Below, piece by piece: positions 43,465 to 51,215 of a DNA stretch of 51,215 bases. How positions within the stretch are numbered: the first letter of the stretch is position 1; every line of letters begins with the position of its first letter. Origin of the DNA: JAFDZV01 sp966128725 (lineage in GTDB: Bacteria > Bacteroidota > Ignavibacteria > OLB7); contig CBHYLN010000018.1 in NCBI GenBank assembly GCA_966128725.1, positions 1 to 51,215 on the forward strand. The letters run 5' to 3'. A model generated the notes under the pieces. It saw only the letters and a list, made by a program, of their open reading frames with translations, did not search any database and was not told the DNA's origin. A program made the translations under genes and the position numbers.

Positions 43465-45099
43465 CTACCGGAAGTTGATAACCGAGAATCCGCAGCGATC
43501 GGTAAAGAGGTTGTTGAACGTGCCTCTTGTGTTAAGCTGGCGGTACACACGCAGCCATGTTTCGTAGTTCGGGTACATCGCCGCGATCAGGTTGTTGCTG
43601 CCGGTGAGATAGTTCACCTGTCCCCAATGCGGCCGGCCGGCGAACTCGTACATGGCGCTTTCGTAGCGTTGCAGCAATTGCATGCCTCCGTACGTGCCGT
43701 CCACCACCGGGATTTCGATCATGCAGGTGTCGCGGCCGTTCATCATCGCCAGGTATGCGTCCGAGGCGCGAACGAAGCGCAACGAAATGGGGGATGTGTG
43801 GTACTGGTCGCCCAGGCGGCGCATCTGATCGGCAACCTCGAACATGTGCTCCACCGCGTGTATGTACCTGTTGCCCTCCATCGGGAAGGCGATCTCCGCG
43901 GAGTATGCGCTGATATCGTTGGCGGTGCCAAGGTTCAACACCTTGTAGCTGATATCGGTGTAGCCGTCGTCCACCAGACCCTTCATTGCCTCGGAAATCA
44001 GGGCCGGGCTGAGATGCGGGAAGTCGTTGAAGATGAAATCGAAGACATCCACCGCGCCCGGTATCATGCCGATAAGCGAGGTAAGGAAGTTCCGCTCGTT
44101 CTTATCGGTATACGGGCCGGTTGGTTCCGGCACCATGTTGCGGCGTGTGATCAGGCAATCGTGTTGGCCCTTCAGCGTGTACGGGTTCACCAGCACCTCG
44201 AAGTGGCGGTTATCGCGAAGGACGCTGCCGTCGACAAGCATGGCCTTCACGGTTTCCCAGTCGCTCATGGTGCGCACTTCCTCCAGCCAGTATTTCGGGA
44301 TCACCTCCATGATGACCGAGTAGATAATGCCGGTGCAGCCCATGCTTACGGCCACGGTGTTGAACCATTCGTCATCCTGGATCAGCCTGTTATCCGGGAA
44401 GGCCGCATGGTAGCGTTCGGGATTGGTGATGCCGTTGGTTGGCTCGATGCGGTACTTGATGCCGCCATCGCCCACCAGCACGATGGAACGATAGATGCTG
44501 GCGATCGGGCCAAGCGTGATCCCCGAGCCATGTGTGCCCGTGGATGCCGCGCCCACGATCGACTGTGCGTCGTAGCCGCCCATGTTCGGCAGCGCCAACC
44601 CGTGTTCGTCCAGATAGGTGTTGAGCTGGTGGATCTTGATCCCGTTTTCAACATGCACAAGGCACGCTGTATCCACGCCGTCCTTCAACAGCGAACGGTC
44701 CAACTCGATCGGCCGGTTAAGCTCGTCGGTGTTGATCAGGAAATCGTTGGTCTGCACCACATCGGAGAACGAGTGTCCGGTGCCAACCGCGCGCACCTTG
44801 CAACCGTTGCTCTCGGCCGTGCGCACGATCTGCACCAGATCATCGATGCTGCGCGGGGTAAGGTATTGCAGCGGCTGCACCACCTGATTGTCCACGCAGT
44901 TCTTCCACGTGTGGCGCGCATCGCCAGTGATCTTCTTGAACAGCGGTTTCTCACCGATGATCCAGTTCTTGACATCGGTGAAGAAGGTTTCGATGTCGTT
45001 ACCGATGTCGTCGAAAAGTTCCTCAAGGATCGAATCCTTCTCCTCCTGGGGCATCGATTCGCCCATCAATCGTTCGATGTTTTCACGAGCCGTGGCCAT
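43465..45099 (-). CDS. FAD-linked oxidase of the sugar-1,4-lactone oxidase (ALO/GULO) family
   Basis: 544 residues from ATG 45099 with AGGAG upstream. A helical N-terminal extension of about 70 residues (ENIERLMGESMPQEEKDSIL) comes before the PCMH/VAO-type FAD domain: YLTPRSIDDLVQIVRTAESN, RAVGTGHSFSDVV, NMGGYDAQSIVGAASTGTHG. The C-terminal ALO domain ends with FAGRPHWGQVNYL, where HWG is the family signature. Relatives oxidise aldono-lactones or alditols using FAD, with oxygen or another acceptor. The substrate cannot be read from sequence. First gene of the minus-strand group; no promoter of the local consensus was found in the long upstream gap. Confidence 0.88.
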   Translation of the reverse strand: MATARENIERLMGESMPQEEKDSILEELFDDIGNDIETFFTDVKNWIIGEKPLFKKITGDARHTWKNCVDNQVVQPLQYLTPRSIDDLVQIVRTAESNGCKVRAVGTGHSFSDVVQTNDFLINTDELNRPIELDRSLLKDGVDTACLVHVENGIKIHQLNTYLDEHGLALPNMGGYDAQSIVGAASTGTHGSGITLGPIASIYRSIVLVGDGGIKYRIEPTNGITNPERYHAAFPDNRLIQDDEWFNTVAVSMGCTGIIYSVIMEVIPKYWLEEVRTMSDWETVKAMLVDGSVLRDNRHFEVLVNPYTLKGQHDCLITRRNMVPEPTGPYTDKNERNFLTSLIGMIPGAVDVFDFIFNDFPHLSPALISEAMKGLVDDGYTDISYKVLNLGTANDISAYSAEIAFPMEGNRYIHAVEHMFEVADQMRRLGDQYHTSPISLRFVRASDAYLAMMNGRDTCMIEIPVVDGTYGGMQLLQRYESAMYEFAGRPHWGQVNYLTGSNNLIAAMYPNYETWLRVYRQLNTRGTFNNLFTDRCGFSVINFR

Positions 45100-45952
45100 G
45101 ATAATCTCCTGACGAAAATGAAAAACAGCACGATTCGGCGTGGCGCGCATGCAGCCATCGGCCGGTGGAGGGTTCCGGGTAAATGTTTAGGGTGTCGGTG
45201 AATCTCGTGCGGCCTATTTGTTGCCGGGGACAGTTATACAAACAGGCCAGCGGTGTTTGCGTGCGATACGGCCGTTGCACAACACCGGAGCGCGAAGTTA
45301 CCGAATAATAAATGAAACAACATACAGTGACGAGTCCCGAAAGTGTGCTCAACCGGCGATTCGGGCTCAGGTTCGCGGCTGTTCGCGGCCGATGCTGCTC
45401 GTGTTCGCCGGGCCGGAGCGGGTTGGCTGGGCACGCCCAGCTGGTTCAACATTGGCTGGGCGCATGAATGTTGCGCATGTACGCCGCCGGCTCCCACGCC
45501 TGTGTCCGGCGTTGCCCGGCGCGGAACAGCACAGCGTGCGATGGGTACATCAGGTTGTGTGATGTATTCGCGCCGGAAAATCCATGAAGCGATCATGGGA
45601 CGGCGTCGCACGCCTGCTGATTTTTACTGCCACGATCGGGAATTTTGATAGTGCGATGTTACATCGCGAACCACCGTTGTCTTGGGCACGACAATCAGTG
45701 CGTTAAACGCGAGCGTGCGCGCCACCCCATCCCCAATACCACACGCAGATAATCTTTCCTGTTGCCAAGGGGCCTGCCCCGGGTAAATAGCCGTGCCATG
45801 TGGTTCTGGACGCGCGGCCGCTATTGCGCGGCGCGACCACATGTTCGGTCACCGTGCCGAAATCAACCATGCATAATGCGATGTGGGGTGTTCAAATCAT
45901 GGTTGATAATTGTACCGGATTTGATTCTGATAATTAATTCAGGAGAATCGTT
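45100..45952. other. 853-base gap without a supported gene
   Basis: Divergent gap between the lactone-oxidase-like gene and the tail-fibre-like genes. The open frames in it show no protein-like pattern. The last 70 bases before 45953 are AT-rich (TTGATA at 45903-45908, GATAAT at 45929-45934, spacing 20) and end in AGGAG before the start codon, so a promoter of the tail-fibre genes is likely there but not precisely placed. Confidence 0.6.
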
Positions 45953-47920
45953 ATGGCTCAGTCATTAACAGTCGTTCTCGATGGAGGTGGGGTTGTTACC
46001 GCTTTACGCGGAGCACGCCTGCGGTTGCTTGGAAACCAGACCATTCCGTTGTCGGTTCCCACGGCCATCGCGTGGGCCGCTGCCGACCGTGATACCGGCG
46101 GAATATTCGAACCGGCGATGCCCACCCGATTGAAGTGCCCCGATACGGGCAAGGTTGTGCTTCGTGCTTCGGTGGTGTGGGCCAACGATGCTGCCAGCCC
46201 GCGTTCGGTGTCGATGACGATGAATGGTGCCGCCGTTCGTGGTGTGGGCTTTCAACGTGTTCAGGGTCCGAATCTTGGTGCGGCGCTCTCGATAAGCTCG
46301 TCGATTGTGGATGTGCAGGCCGGCGATTACTTCGAGTTGGTTGTTGAGCACGAATCGGGCGGCGGCGTGCCGCTGGATGTGCTGATGCATCCGGCCACAT
46401 GGTTCGAGATTCAGTACGCGGAAGGGGTAAAGGGCGACAAGGGCGATCCCGGCCCGCAGGGGCCAGTTGGCCCACAAGGCCCATCGGGTGGCCCGGCCGG
46501 GCCGATGGGCGCGCCCGGTCCGCAGGGGCCACAAGGCCTTCAGGGTGTGCCGGGGCCTGCCGGCAGTCCGGATGATTCCGTGCTGGTGAACGCGCTTATG
46601 AATCAGGGACAGTGCGGCGTGAACACGTTTTACTCGCAGGCGTTTGTCATGCGCGACGGCAATGTCAGGATCGGAGGCATACCAACCAGCGGCTCGCATG
46701 GCATCGGCAACAACCAGCCGGCGGTCAACCGCCCATTGGCGATAACGTTCGAGGAAACCACCATGGACCCCGTGCGGTCGGTGCATCTGACCTACGACGG
46801 CGCGCACCTGCTTACACAGACAGGCGGTGTGTGGGGGTGGGGGTACAATGGCCACGGACAGGTTGGCGACGGAACCTACAATCAACGTAATGCACCAAAG
46901 CGCATCCTGTTCCCGGTTGCCAGCCAGCCGCAGATCGTAAAACTGGTTTCCACGCAGAACGGCAGTGCGGACTCCGCCATCTCGTGGTATGCCCTGGATG
47001 CCGCCGGCAGGGTCTGGTCCTGGGGGTACAACGGGTACGGTCAACTCGCCAGCGGTGATTACACGAGCTGGCCCACGCCGGTGCTTACCAGCCTGACCAA
47101 TGTGGTGGATATCGAGGCAGCAGGCGGTACATACGGTTCGGTTTTCGCGGTCACGGCCAACGGTGATGCATGGTCGGCAGGCTACTCGGGCTACGGGCAG
47201 ACAGGGGCAGGGACGGCGAACCAGGCCTTGTGGAAGAAGGTGAATCTTCCTGGCCCATGCATCAAGGTGCGTGCCACCGGTTCCGGAAGCTACGGGCATA
47301 CGCTCTGGTTGCTTGCCGATGGCCGCGTGTGTGCCGCCGGGCACAACGGCAGTGGACAAACCGGCGCGGGCGCCGCGGTGGCAAACGTCACCGGCGACCC
47401 GATCATCGTGGGCGGTCTGGCGGGCATCGCCGATATCTGGGCCGTTGGCGGCGGGCCGGGTAGCAGTTTTGCCAGGCGTGCCGCCGATGGCGCAACATTT
47501 GCCTGGGGGTGTAATAACTACGGGCAATTGGGTCTTGGAAGCACGGCCAATCAGTCGCTGCCGGCGCAGAATCCGCGCACCAATATCGTGGCGGTATCCG
47601 GCGGAGCGCACAATGGGTACACGCATACTGTGCTGCTGGATGCCAATGGCTTCGCCTATGCCGCTGGGTATAACGGCTATGGGCAGTGTGGCGTGGGCAC
47701 CACGGACTATGTCTATTCCCACACACTGATGCGCCTTCCGGCCGGCGTGCAGGGTGCGGTGTTGCAGGTTGGGGTGATGGGATATTCCAACGTGACTGGC
47801 ACACAGCTTCTCGATGCAAGCGGGCGTGTCTGGGCCTGCGGATATCATGGCTCATACCAGTTATGCATTGGTGATACAAACCCGAACTACCTCACCGTCG
47901 CGCAGCGCGTCAACATGTAA
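45953..47920 (+). CDS. Tail-fibre-like protein: jelly-roll, collagen-like stalk, RCC1 propeller
   Basis: 655 residues, AGGAG before the ATG, no signal peptide and no T9SS domain. Residues about 38-155 look like a C1q/TNF-type jelly-roll as found in phage structural proteins (FEPAMPTRLKCPDTGKVVLR, GDYFELVVEHESG). Residues 158-206 are about 16 collagen Gly-x-y triplets with one interruption (GDKGDPGPQGPVGPQGPSGG). Residues about 280-655 hold seven RCC1-type blades with the G-Y-N-G-x-G-Q core (WGYNGHGQVGDG, WGYNGYGQLASG, GYSGYGQTGAG, GHNGSGQTGAG, WGCNNYGQLGLG, GYNGYGQCGVG, CGYHGSYQLCIG), a complete seven-bladed propeller. Cytoplasmic assembly and a receptor-binding or adhesive role in a phage-like tail are inferred. 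Confidence 0.85.
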   Translation: MAQSLTVVLDGGGVVTALRGARLRLLGNQTIPLSVPTAIAWAAADRDTGGIFEPAMPTRLKCPDTGKVVLRASVVWANDAASPRSVSMTMNGAAVRGVGFQRVQGPNLGAALSISSSIVDVQAGDYFELVVEHESGGGVPLDVLMHPATWFEIQYAEGVKGDKGDPGPQGPVGPQGPSGGPAGPMGAPGPQGPQGLQGVPGPAGSPDDSVLVNALMNQGQCGVNTFYSQAFVMRDGNVRIGGIPTSGSHGIGNNQPAVNRPLAITFEETTMDPVRSVHLTYDGAHLLTQTGGVWGWGYNGHGQVGDGTYNQRNAPKRILFPVASQPQIVKLVSTQNGSADSAISWYALDAAGRVWSWGYNGYGQLASGDYTSWPTPVLTSLTNVVDIEAAGGTYGSVFAVTANGDAWSAGYSGYGQTGAGTANQALWKKVNLPGPCIKVRATGSGSYGHTLWLLADGRVCAAGHNGSGQTGAGAAVANVTGDPIIVGGLAGIADIWAVGGGPGSSFARRAADGATFAWGCNNYGQLGLGSTANQSLPAQNPRTNIVAVSGGAHNGYTHTVLLDANGFAYAAGYNGYGQCGVGTTDYVYSHTLMRLPAGVQGAVLQVGVMGYSNVTGTQLLDASGRVWACGYHGSYQLCIGDTNPNYLTVAQRVNM

Positions 47921-47942
47921 TTCCAATAACAGGAGAACAATC

Positions 47943-48368
47943 ATGCCAAAGATTTATTCATATCTCGAAGTGGACGGTGTGGCGCTTGTGCCACCGGTTG
48001 CAAAGCCGCCGCAGACCGACGCGATGGTATATCTGATGAAGATCGATGAACGGCATTATGTGTCGGTGAAAGGTGACATGCCGAAGCAACCTGCGGAGAT
48101 CAAGCTGGTTGGGCCGATCGATCTGAAGAGCAAGGAGAATCGCGATCTGTGGGAGATGCTCAGGAAGCGATCCGAGCCGAAGCGCCGATCGGCCTTCGAG
48201 CGTGGTACCGTGTATCCGTCGATCGGCGACCAGGTTGGCGCGATAATGAAGGAATTTCAGAGGCGAAAGGACAAGGGCGAAACACTCGACCCGGAGCTGG
48301 ACGCCTTGCTGGACAAGGTCCTGGAGGTGAAGAAGAAATTCCCGGACGACGATCTCGGATTGGAATAA
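47943..48368 (+). CDS. Small tail-fibre-associated protein (phage-like)
   Basis: 141 residues, AGGAG seven bases before the ATG, 22 bases after the fibre gene. The N-terminal half is compact with beta-like segments (YLEVDGVALVPPV, VYLMKIDERHYVSVKG). The C-terminal third reads VYPSIGDQVGAIMKEFQRRK, and phrases of the type YPSIGDQ are common in small phage proteins next to tail fibres; a chaperone or fibre-assembly role is a guess. It ends in a charged helix (ELDALLDKVLEVKKKFPDDD). No close family recognised. Confidence 0.65.
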   Translation: MPKIYSYLEVDGVALVPPVAKPPQTDAMVYLMKIDERHYVSVKGDMPKQPAEIKLVGPIDLKSKENRDLWEMLRKRSEPKRRSAFERGTVYPSIGDQVGAIMKEFQRRKDKGETLDPELDALLDKVLEVKKKFPDDDLGLE

Positions 48369-48683
48369 TCATGAATTGGGTGATGGGTCAGAATAAACCC
48401 TGATGTTCACCATGCGCTGTCCGGACGGATGCGGGGATATTTATTCAGTTGCGAAGCGATCAGTGTCCGGTGGCGCTCGAAGTAATCAGGGATTCACAGA
48501 CAGGAGTTGTATGCCATGCGATAGAGTCCGCTGGCGCATTCAACACGTGGAGTCCATGGCCTGCAGCATCATTCCGGTGCTTCAGTCTCGTATCGGCAAA
48601 CGTTGCCAACGCCATGGCACAGACCCCGATGAGTAGTGGGGCCACACAGGATCATAATTCTCAATGCTACTTGGAGTACAATC
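48369..48683. other. 315-base gap inside the tail-fibre cassette
   Basis: No gene is supported. The gap is longer than expected between co-transcribed genes and may hold a promoter or a remnant. It ends with TTGGAGTACAATC before the next start, similar to the GGAGAACAATC before the 47943 start, so the ribosome sites of the two genes are related. Confidence 0.5.
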
Positions 48684-50300
48684 ATGACAATTGGACAATT
48701 GGAATCGTACGTGGCCACCGTGTTCAGCTTCGGCCACAGGACAACAATCGCGGCGGGAACCTCGACATATCTCGCCGAAACGGGCGGAACCAATCAGTCC
48801 ACCGAGATTACGGTGGTGGTTCCGCGGGACGGAACATTGACGAACCTGTACTGGGACTGCCAGACGAACGGGCTCACCGGAATCGGTAACAAGATCATCG
48901 TGAAGATCGGCGCGGCGCATCCCACACCGATATCAGCCGCACCGGCGCTGACCGACGGGCTTGTTGCCTCACTGGACGGACGCACGAACAGTGCCGTGCC
49001 GATGAGCATTCCGGTGGTTGCCGGGCAGCGTGTGGGCGTGCTGGTAAGTGCCGTCGCGGGCGGAAGCAACATCTCACGGCTTCGTGTTTCGTTCGAGTTG
49101 CAGGCGCAGCGCACAAGCTCGACGTGGCAGATGGATCCCGACGGCGCAACGGTGTTCTACGACGGCGGTAATGTCGGCATCGGCACCCCGACCCCGGGCG
49201 AAGCGCTTTCGGTGGACGGCGTGATCGAGTCGGAGACGGGCGGGTTCAAGTTTCCGGATGGGAGTGTGCAGACGACCGCGGCTTTCGGTGGAGGAGGCAG
49301 CTCGGAGATCACCGAATCGGGCGGGAATTTCGGTATCGGAATCGACGTCACGCGGAATGCACAGGAGCGGTTGACACTCGGACCCGCATCCAACGTCGCG
49401 ATCGAGATGCCGACGCCACAGGGGGTTACTGCCACGGCGTCACCCGCTGTCGGTGGCCTGGAAGCGGATGACTACTTCTTCCGTGTCGCCGCCACTGATG
49501 GCGCCGGTTGGACGAAGGCATCCGATCAATTGCGCTTCGATCTGGTTGATCCCGCGCACGGTATCCGGATCAGTTGGAACGCCGTGCCTGGCGCTACGAA
49601 GTACCGCGTGTTCCGAGCCCTGACTGCGACCGGCGCCTACAAGTACATCGAGACATCGAATACCATCTTCGACTACGTAAGCGGTTCGGCATTCACTGCG
49701 GCGGGCGCGCCGCCGGAAGAGACGACGGCGTATATCAACAAGCTGTCGGCTACGGGGGCATCGTGGATAGCAGGCGGCAATGTCGGCATCGGGACCACCA
49801 CGCCACAGGCGAAGCTGGACGTGGCCGGCGCTATCTCCGGATTCGGCATTGTGCCTATCGGCTCGATCATTGCGTGGCATAAGTCGTTGAGGGGTACGCC
49901 GGCGCTGCCGAACGGTTGGGTCGAGTGTAATGGGCAGACGATAAGCGACGGGGATTCCCCGTACAATGGGCAAGGAGTTCCGGACTTGAATGGTGAGAGA
50001 AGGTTCCTGAGGGGAAGTGACGTTTCAGGAAAGCTGCAAGATGACCAAATACAGAGCCACAAGCATGTGGAGCCTGGGCATCAACACTATGTTGGTGTGA
50101 ACGGGCATGGGCAGCCGGGAGGCTTCGGGGACTATGTTACGAGCTACAATGGCAATGTCTATACGCCGGGCCAAACCAACCCTGTGCAAGTTCAACTAGG
50201 AGATGCTGTGGATTTGTTGACTGGTGCCACGACCCTCAGAGTTGGGAACGAAACTCGCCCCATCAATATGTCCGTGATATGGATTATGAGAATTCGATAG
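48684..50300 (+). CDS. Tail-fibre protein with phage tail-collar domain
   Basis: 538 residues from ATG 48684 with GGAG upstream. The N-terminal 140 residues are another beta-sandwich (STEITVVVPRDGTLTNLYWD, VAGQRVGVLVSAVAGG). Next come two of the GNVGIGT-(T/P)-TP repeats typical of trimeric fibre shafts, with FPDGSVQTTA, and a fibronectin-III-like unit at about 255-350 (AGGLEADDYFFRVAATDG-like, ISWNAVPGATKYRVFRAL). The C-terminal 145 residues are a phage tail-collar domain: VPIGSIIAWHKSL, LPNGWVECNGQTISDG, VPDLNGERRFLRGSD, QSHKHVEPGHQHY and RPINMSVIWIMRIR. The last 340 bases use AGA, AGG, CTA and ATA codons that are rare elsewhere, suggesting a swapped tip. Confidence 0.88.
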   Translation: MTIGQLESYVATVFSFGHRTTIAAGTSTYLAETGGTNQSTEITVVVPRDGTLTNLYWDCQTNGLTGIGNKIIVKIGAAHPTPISAAPALTDGLVASLDGRTNSAVPMSIPVVAGQRVGVLVSAVAGGSNISRLRVSFELQAQRTSSTWQMDPDGATVFYDGGNVGIGTPTPGEALSVDGVIESETGGFKFPDGSVQTTAAFGGGGSSEITESGGNFGIGIDVTRNAQERLTLGPASNVAIEMPTPQGVTATASPAVGGLEADDYFFRVAATDGAGWTKASDQLRFDLVDPAHGIRISWNAVPGATKYRVFRALTATGAYKYIETSNTIFDYVSGSAFTAAGAPPEETTAYINKLSATGASWIAGGNVGIGTTTPQAKLDVAGAISGFGIVPIGSIIAWHKSLRGTPALPNGWVECNGQTISDGDSPYNGQGVPDLNGERRFLRGSDVSGKLQDDQIQSHKHVEPGHQHYVGVNGHGQPGGFGDYVTSYNGNVYTPGQTNPVQVQLGDAVDLLTGATTLRVGNETRPINMSVIWIMRIR

Positions 50301-50599
50301 GGAACAGGTGTGTTGCAGGTTCCCGTAACCAAAATATTTCGGTTCGTTGAGGCCACACTATCATTACTCTATATTCTATTCCCGTCGGCGCCTCGACGTA
50401 GTACAATGCGAAACCTCGCGAGTTATCCCGCCGAATTCTCCAGGCTTTGGAGCGGCGGGGCAGCTCGCGCAGGGCATGCCTGCGCACACATTCGTGTGCT
50501 ATTCCGGCATGTTTCTTCCTACACCGCCACATCTCGCTGATGGTTGTGTAGTGGCGTAGCGGTCGTGTTTTTGCCAAGGCCCGCAGTACTTCAGCCCAG
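50301..50599. other. 299-base gap of AT-richer sequence
   Basis: Lies between the convergent fibre and hydrolase genes. No gene is supported. The sequence is less GC-rich than its surroundings at its left end, continuing the unusual composition of the end of the fibre gene. A short stretch at about 50380-50395 resembles a tRNA 3' end but does not fold. Confidence 0.5.
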
Positions 50600-51215
50600 T
50601 CACTTCGGTTTCACTTTTCGCAGGTGATATTTATTGAGCACCGCGGCCATGCGATCGGGCTGTGTGGCGGCGTCCACGGTGTTCAGCTCCATCAATGCGG
50701 CGAACGGCTGGCTGCTGCGTGTGATGGAATACACCAGCACCTGATCGCCGAACGGGATCGACGCGATATGCGCGTTGGCGGCGGTCTTGGCGGCCGCGCT
50801 GGAGGAATCGTTGGCGACGTCCAGATCCAACCGGCCAGGTTTCTGCTTCATGCGTTTGGCTTCGGAGATGCCAACGCCGATTGCGTCGCCGGTGTTGCCG
50901 GAAACATGTACAAACGAGTCGCCAAGATCCTCCACCACTGTTGCCGTGTGGCCGCCCCACTGGCACTTGTCGAACAGGAACATCACGATATCCCCTGGCT
51001 GCAGATCGCGGGCGTAGGCCTCGTTGCGCGAGTAGAATCCCTTCTCCTGTCCCTTTACCAGCAGCAGGTTTGCCAGAAAATCCTTTTCGCCGATCGATGG
51101 CTCGAACCCGGCCGCGCGCAGGCCATCCAGCAGCGAGCGGTTTGAAGTGTACGTACACCAGTTTGGCGCGCCCAGCGTACCGCCGAAATGCGCGGTGCCA
51201 AGAAATCCGTTGGCG
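50600..51215 (-). CDS. C-terminal part of a CHAP/NlpC-P60-like cysteine hydrolase (cut by right edge)
   Basis: The frame is open from the right edge to TGA-equivalent stop near 50600, giving about 204 residues; the start lies outside. A GTG at 50986 within it is not the start, because the upstream part is clearly protein-like. Visible motifs: HFGGTLGAPNWCTYTSNRSL with a candidate catalytic Cys, AYARDLQPGDIVMFLFDK, and GGHTATVVEDLGDSFVHVSG with a candidate catalytic His. This Cys ... PGD ... GH-x-A-x-V order is that of papain-like peptidoglycan amidases/endopeptidases. The C-terminal part has no clear domain. It could be a cell-wall hydrolase linked to the tail-like genes, but it lies on the opposite strand. 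Confidence 0.7.
   Translation of the reverse strand, partial: ANGFLGTAHFGGTLGAPNWCTYTSNRSLLDGLRAAGFEPSIGEKDFLANLLLVKGQEKGFYSRNEAYARDLQPGDIVMFLFDKCQWGGHTATVVEDLGDSFVHVSGNTGDAIGVGISEAKRMKQKPGRLDLDVANDSSSAAAKTAANAHIASIPFGDQVLVYSITRSSQPFAALMELNTVDAATQPDRMAAVLNKYHLRKVKPK

Noticed and set aside
45234..45648. Overlapping short open frames on both strands in the 45.1-45.9 kb gap
   Set aside because: Biased toward Arg, Ala and Cys as expected from GC-rich non-coding DNA, no ribosome site, no recognisable pattern.
46840..47880. Regularly spaced similar DNA units that could suggest a CRISPR-like or satellite repeat
   Set aside because: They are the coding units of RCC1 propeller blades, in frame, with variable DNA sequence.
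50370..50400. tRNA 3'-end-like stretch that could be an attachment-site remnant
   Set aside because: The T-arm does not pair and no matching copy or integrase is present in the window.
50284..50577. Minus-strand open frame of 97 codons after the collar fibre gene
   Set aside because: No protein-like pattern, no ribosome site, and part of it resembles translation of a tRNA-end-like sequence.

Overview
The window is about 60% GC and reads as chromosomal DNA of a Gram-negative bacterium from the Bacteroidota/Chlorobiota (FCB) side of the tree. Three things support this. Several exported proteins end in the C-terminal sorting domain used by the type IX secretion system (T9SS). OmpA-type lipoproteins with von Willebrand A domains and outer-membrane barrels are common. 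The best promoters (tRNA-His, tRNA-Val, sucC) match the Bacteroidota form TTG-N17-21-TAnnTTTG. Many genes also carry good Shine-Dalgarno sequences, which core Bacteroidia mostly lack, so a basal, GC-rich relative (for example Kapabacteria- or Ignavibacteria-like) is my inference. No rRNA, integrase, transposase or CRISPR array is visible.

Layout. 1-3.1 kb: end of a Cys-rich protein, then a tandem pair of T9SS-secreted BNR/Asp-box propeller proteins. 3.1-9.8 kb: small membrane protein, membrane-bound SpoIIE-type phosphatase, RqcH/NFACT protein, secreted FG-GAP/ASPIC protein, and a DUF4157 (eCIS-core) protein carrying a second HExxH motif. 9.9-19 kb, mostly minus strand: a divergent AroE-like protein, gltX, tRNA-His, a short MgtE, an outer-membrane protein overlapping a T9SS cargo gene, a VWA-OmpA lipoprotein and lysS. 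19-26 kb: a DUF4397-repeat T9SS protein, sucC with a very acidic C-terminal extension, a second VWA-OmpA lipoprotein, an uncharacterised envelope protein and an AlkA-like DNA glycosylase. 26-31 kb: a CorC/CNNM membrane protein and metG.

31-37.5 kb: a membrane protein of unknown function, then a compact plus-strand run with overlapping or close genes: small ORF, aspartokinase, 665-residue barrel protein, RsbW-like ATPase and GT-C-type glycosyltransferase. 37.5-45.1 kb: low-complexity lipoprotein, tRNA-Val, then four minus-strand genes: a lipoprotein with 16-residue repeats and a C-terminal membrane helix, a calcineurin-like phosphoesterase interrupted by membrane segments, a membrane-fused GMC oxidoreductase of long-chain alcohol oxidase type, and a sugar-lactone-oxidase-like flavoprotein.

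45.9-50.3 kb: three genes resembling phage or contractile-injection tail-fibre parts (jelly-roll + collagen stalk + RCC1 propeller; a small accessory protein; a tail-collar fibre). The last ends in a stretch with clearly different codon use. The right edge cuts a minus-strand gene for an NlpC/P60- or CHAP-like cysteine hydrolase. The tail-fibre cassette, the orphan DUF4157 protein, the acidic-tailed SucC and the possible envelope-spanning lipoprotein are the parts most worth following up.
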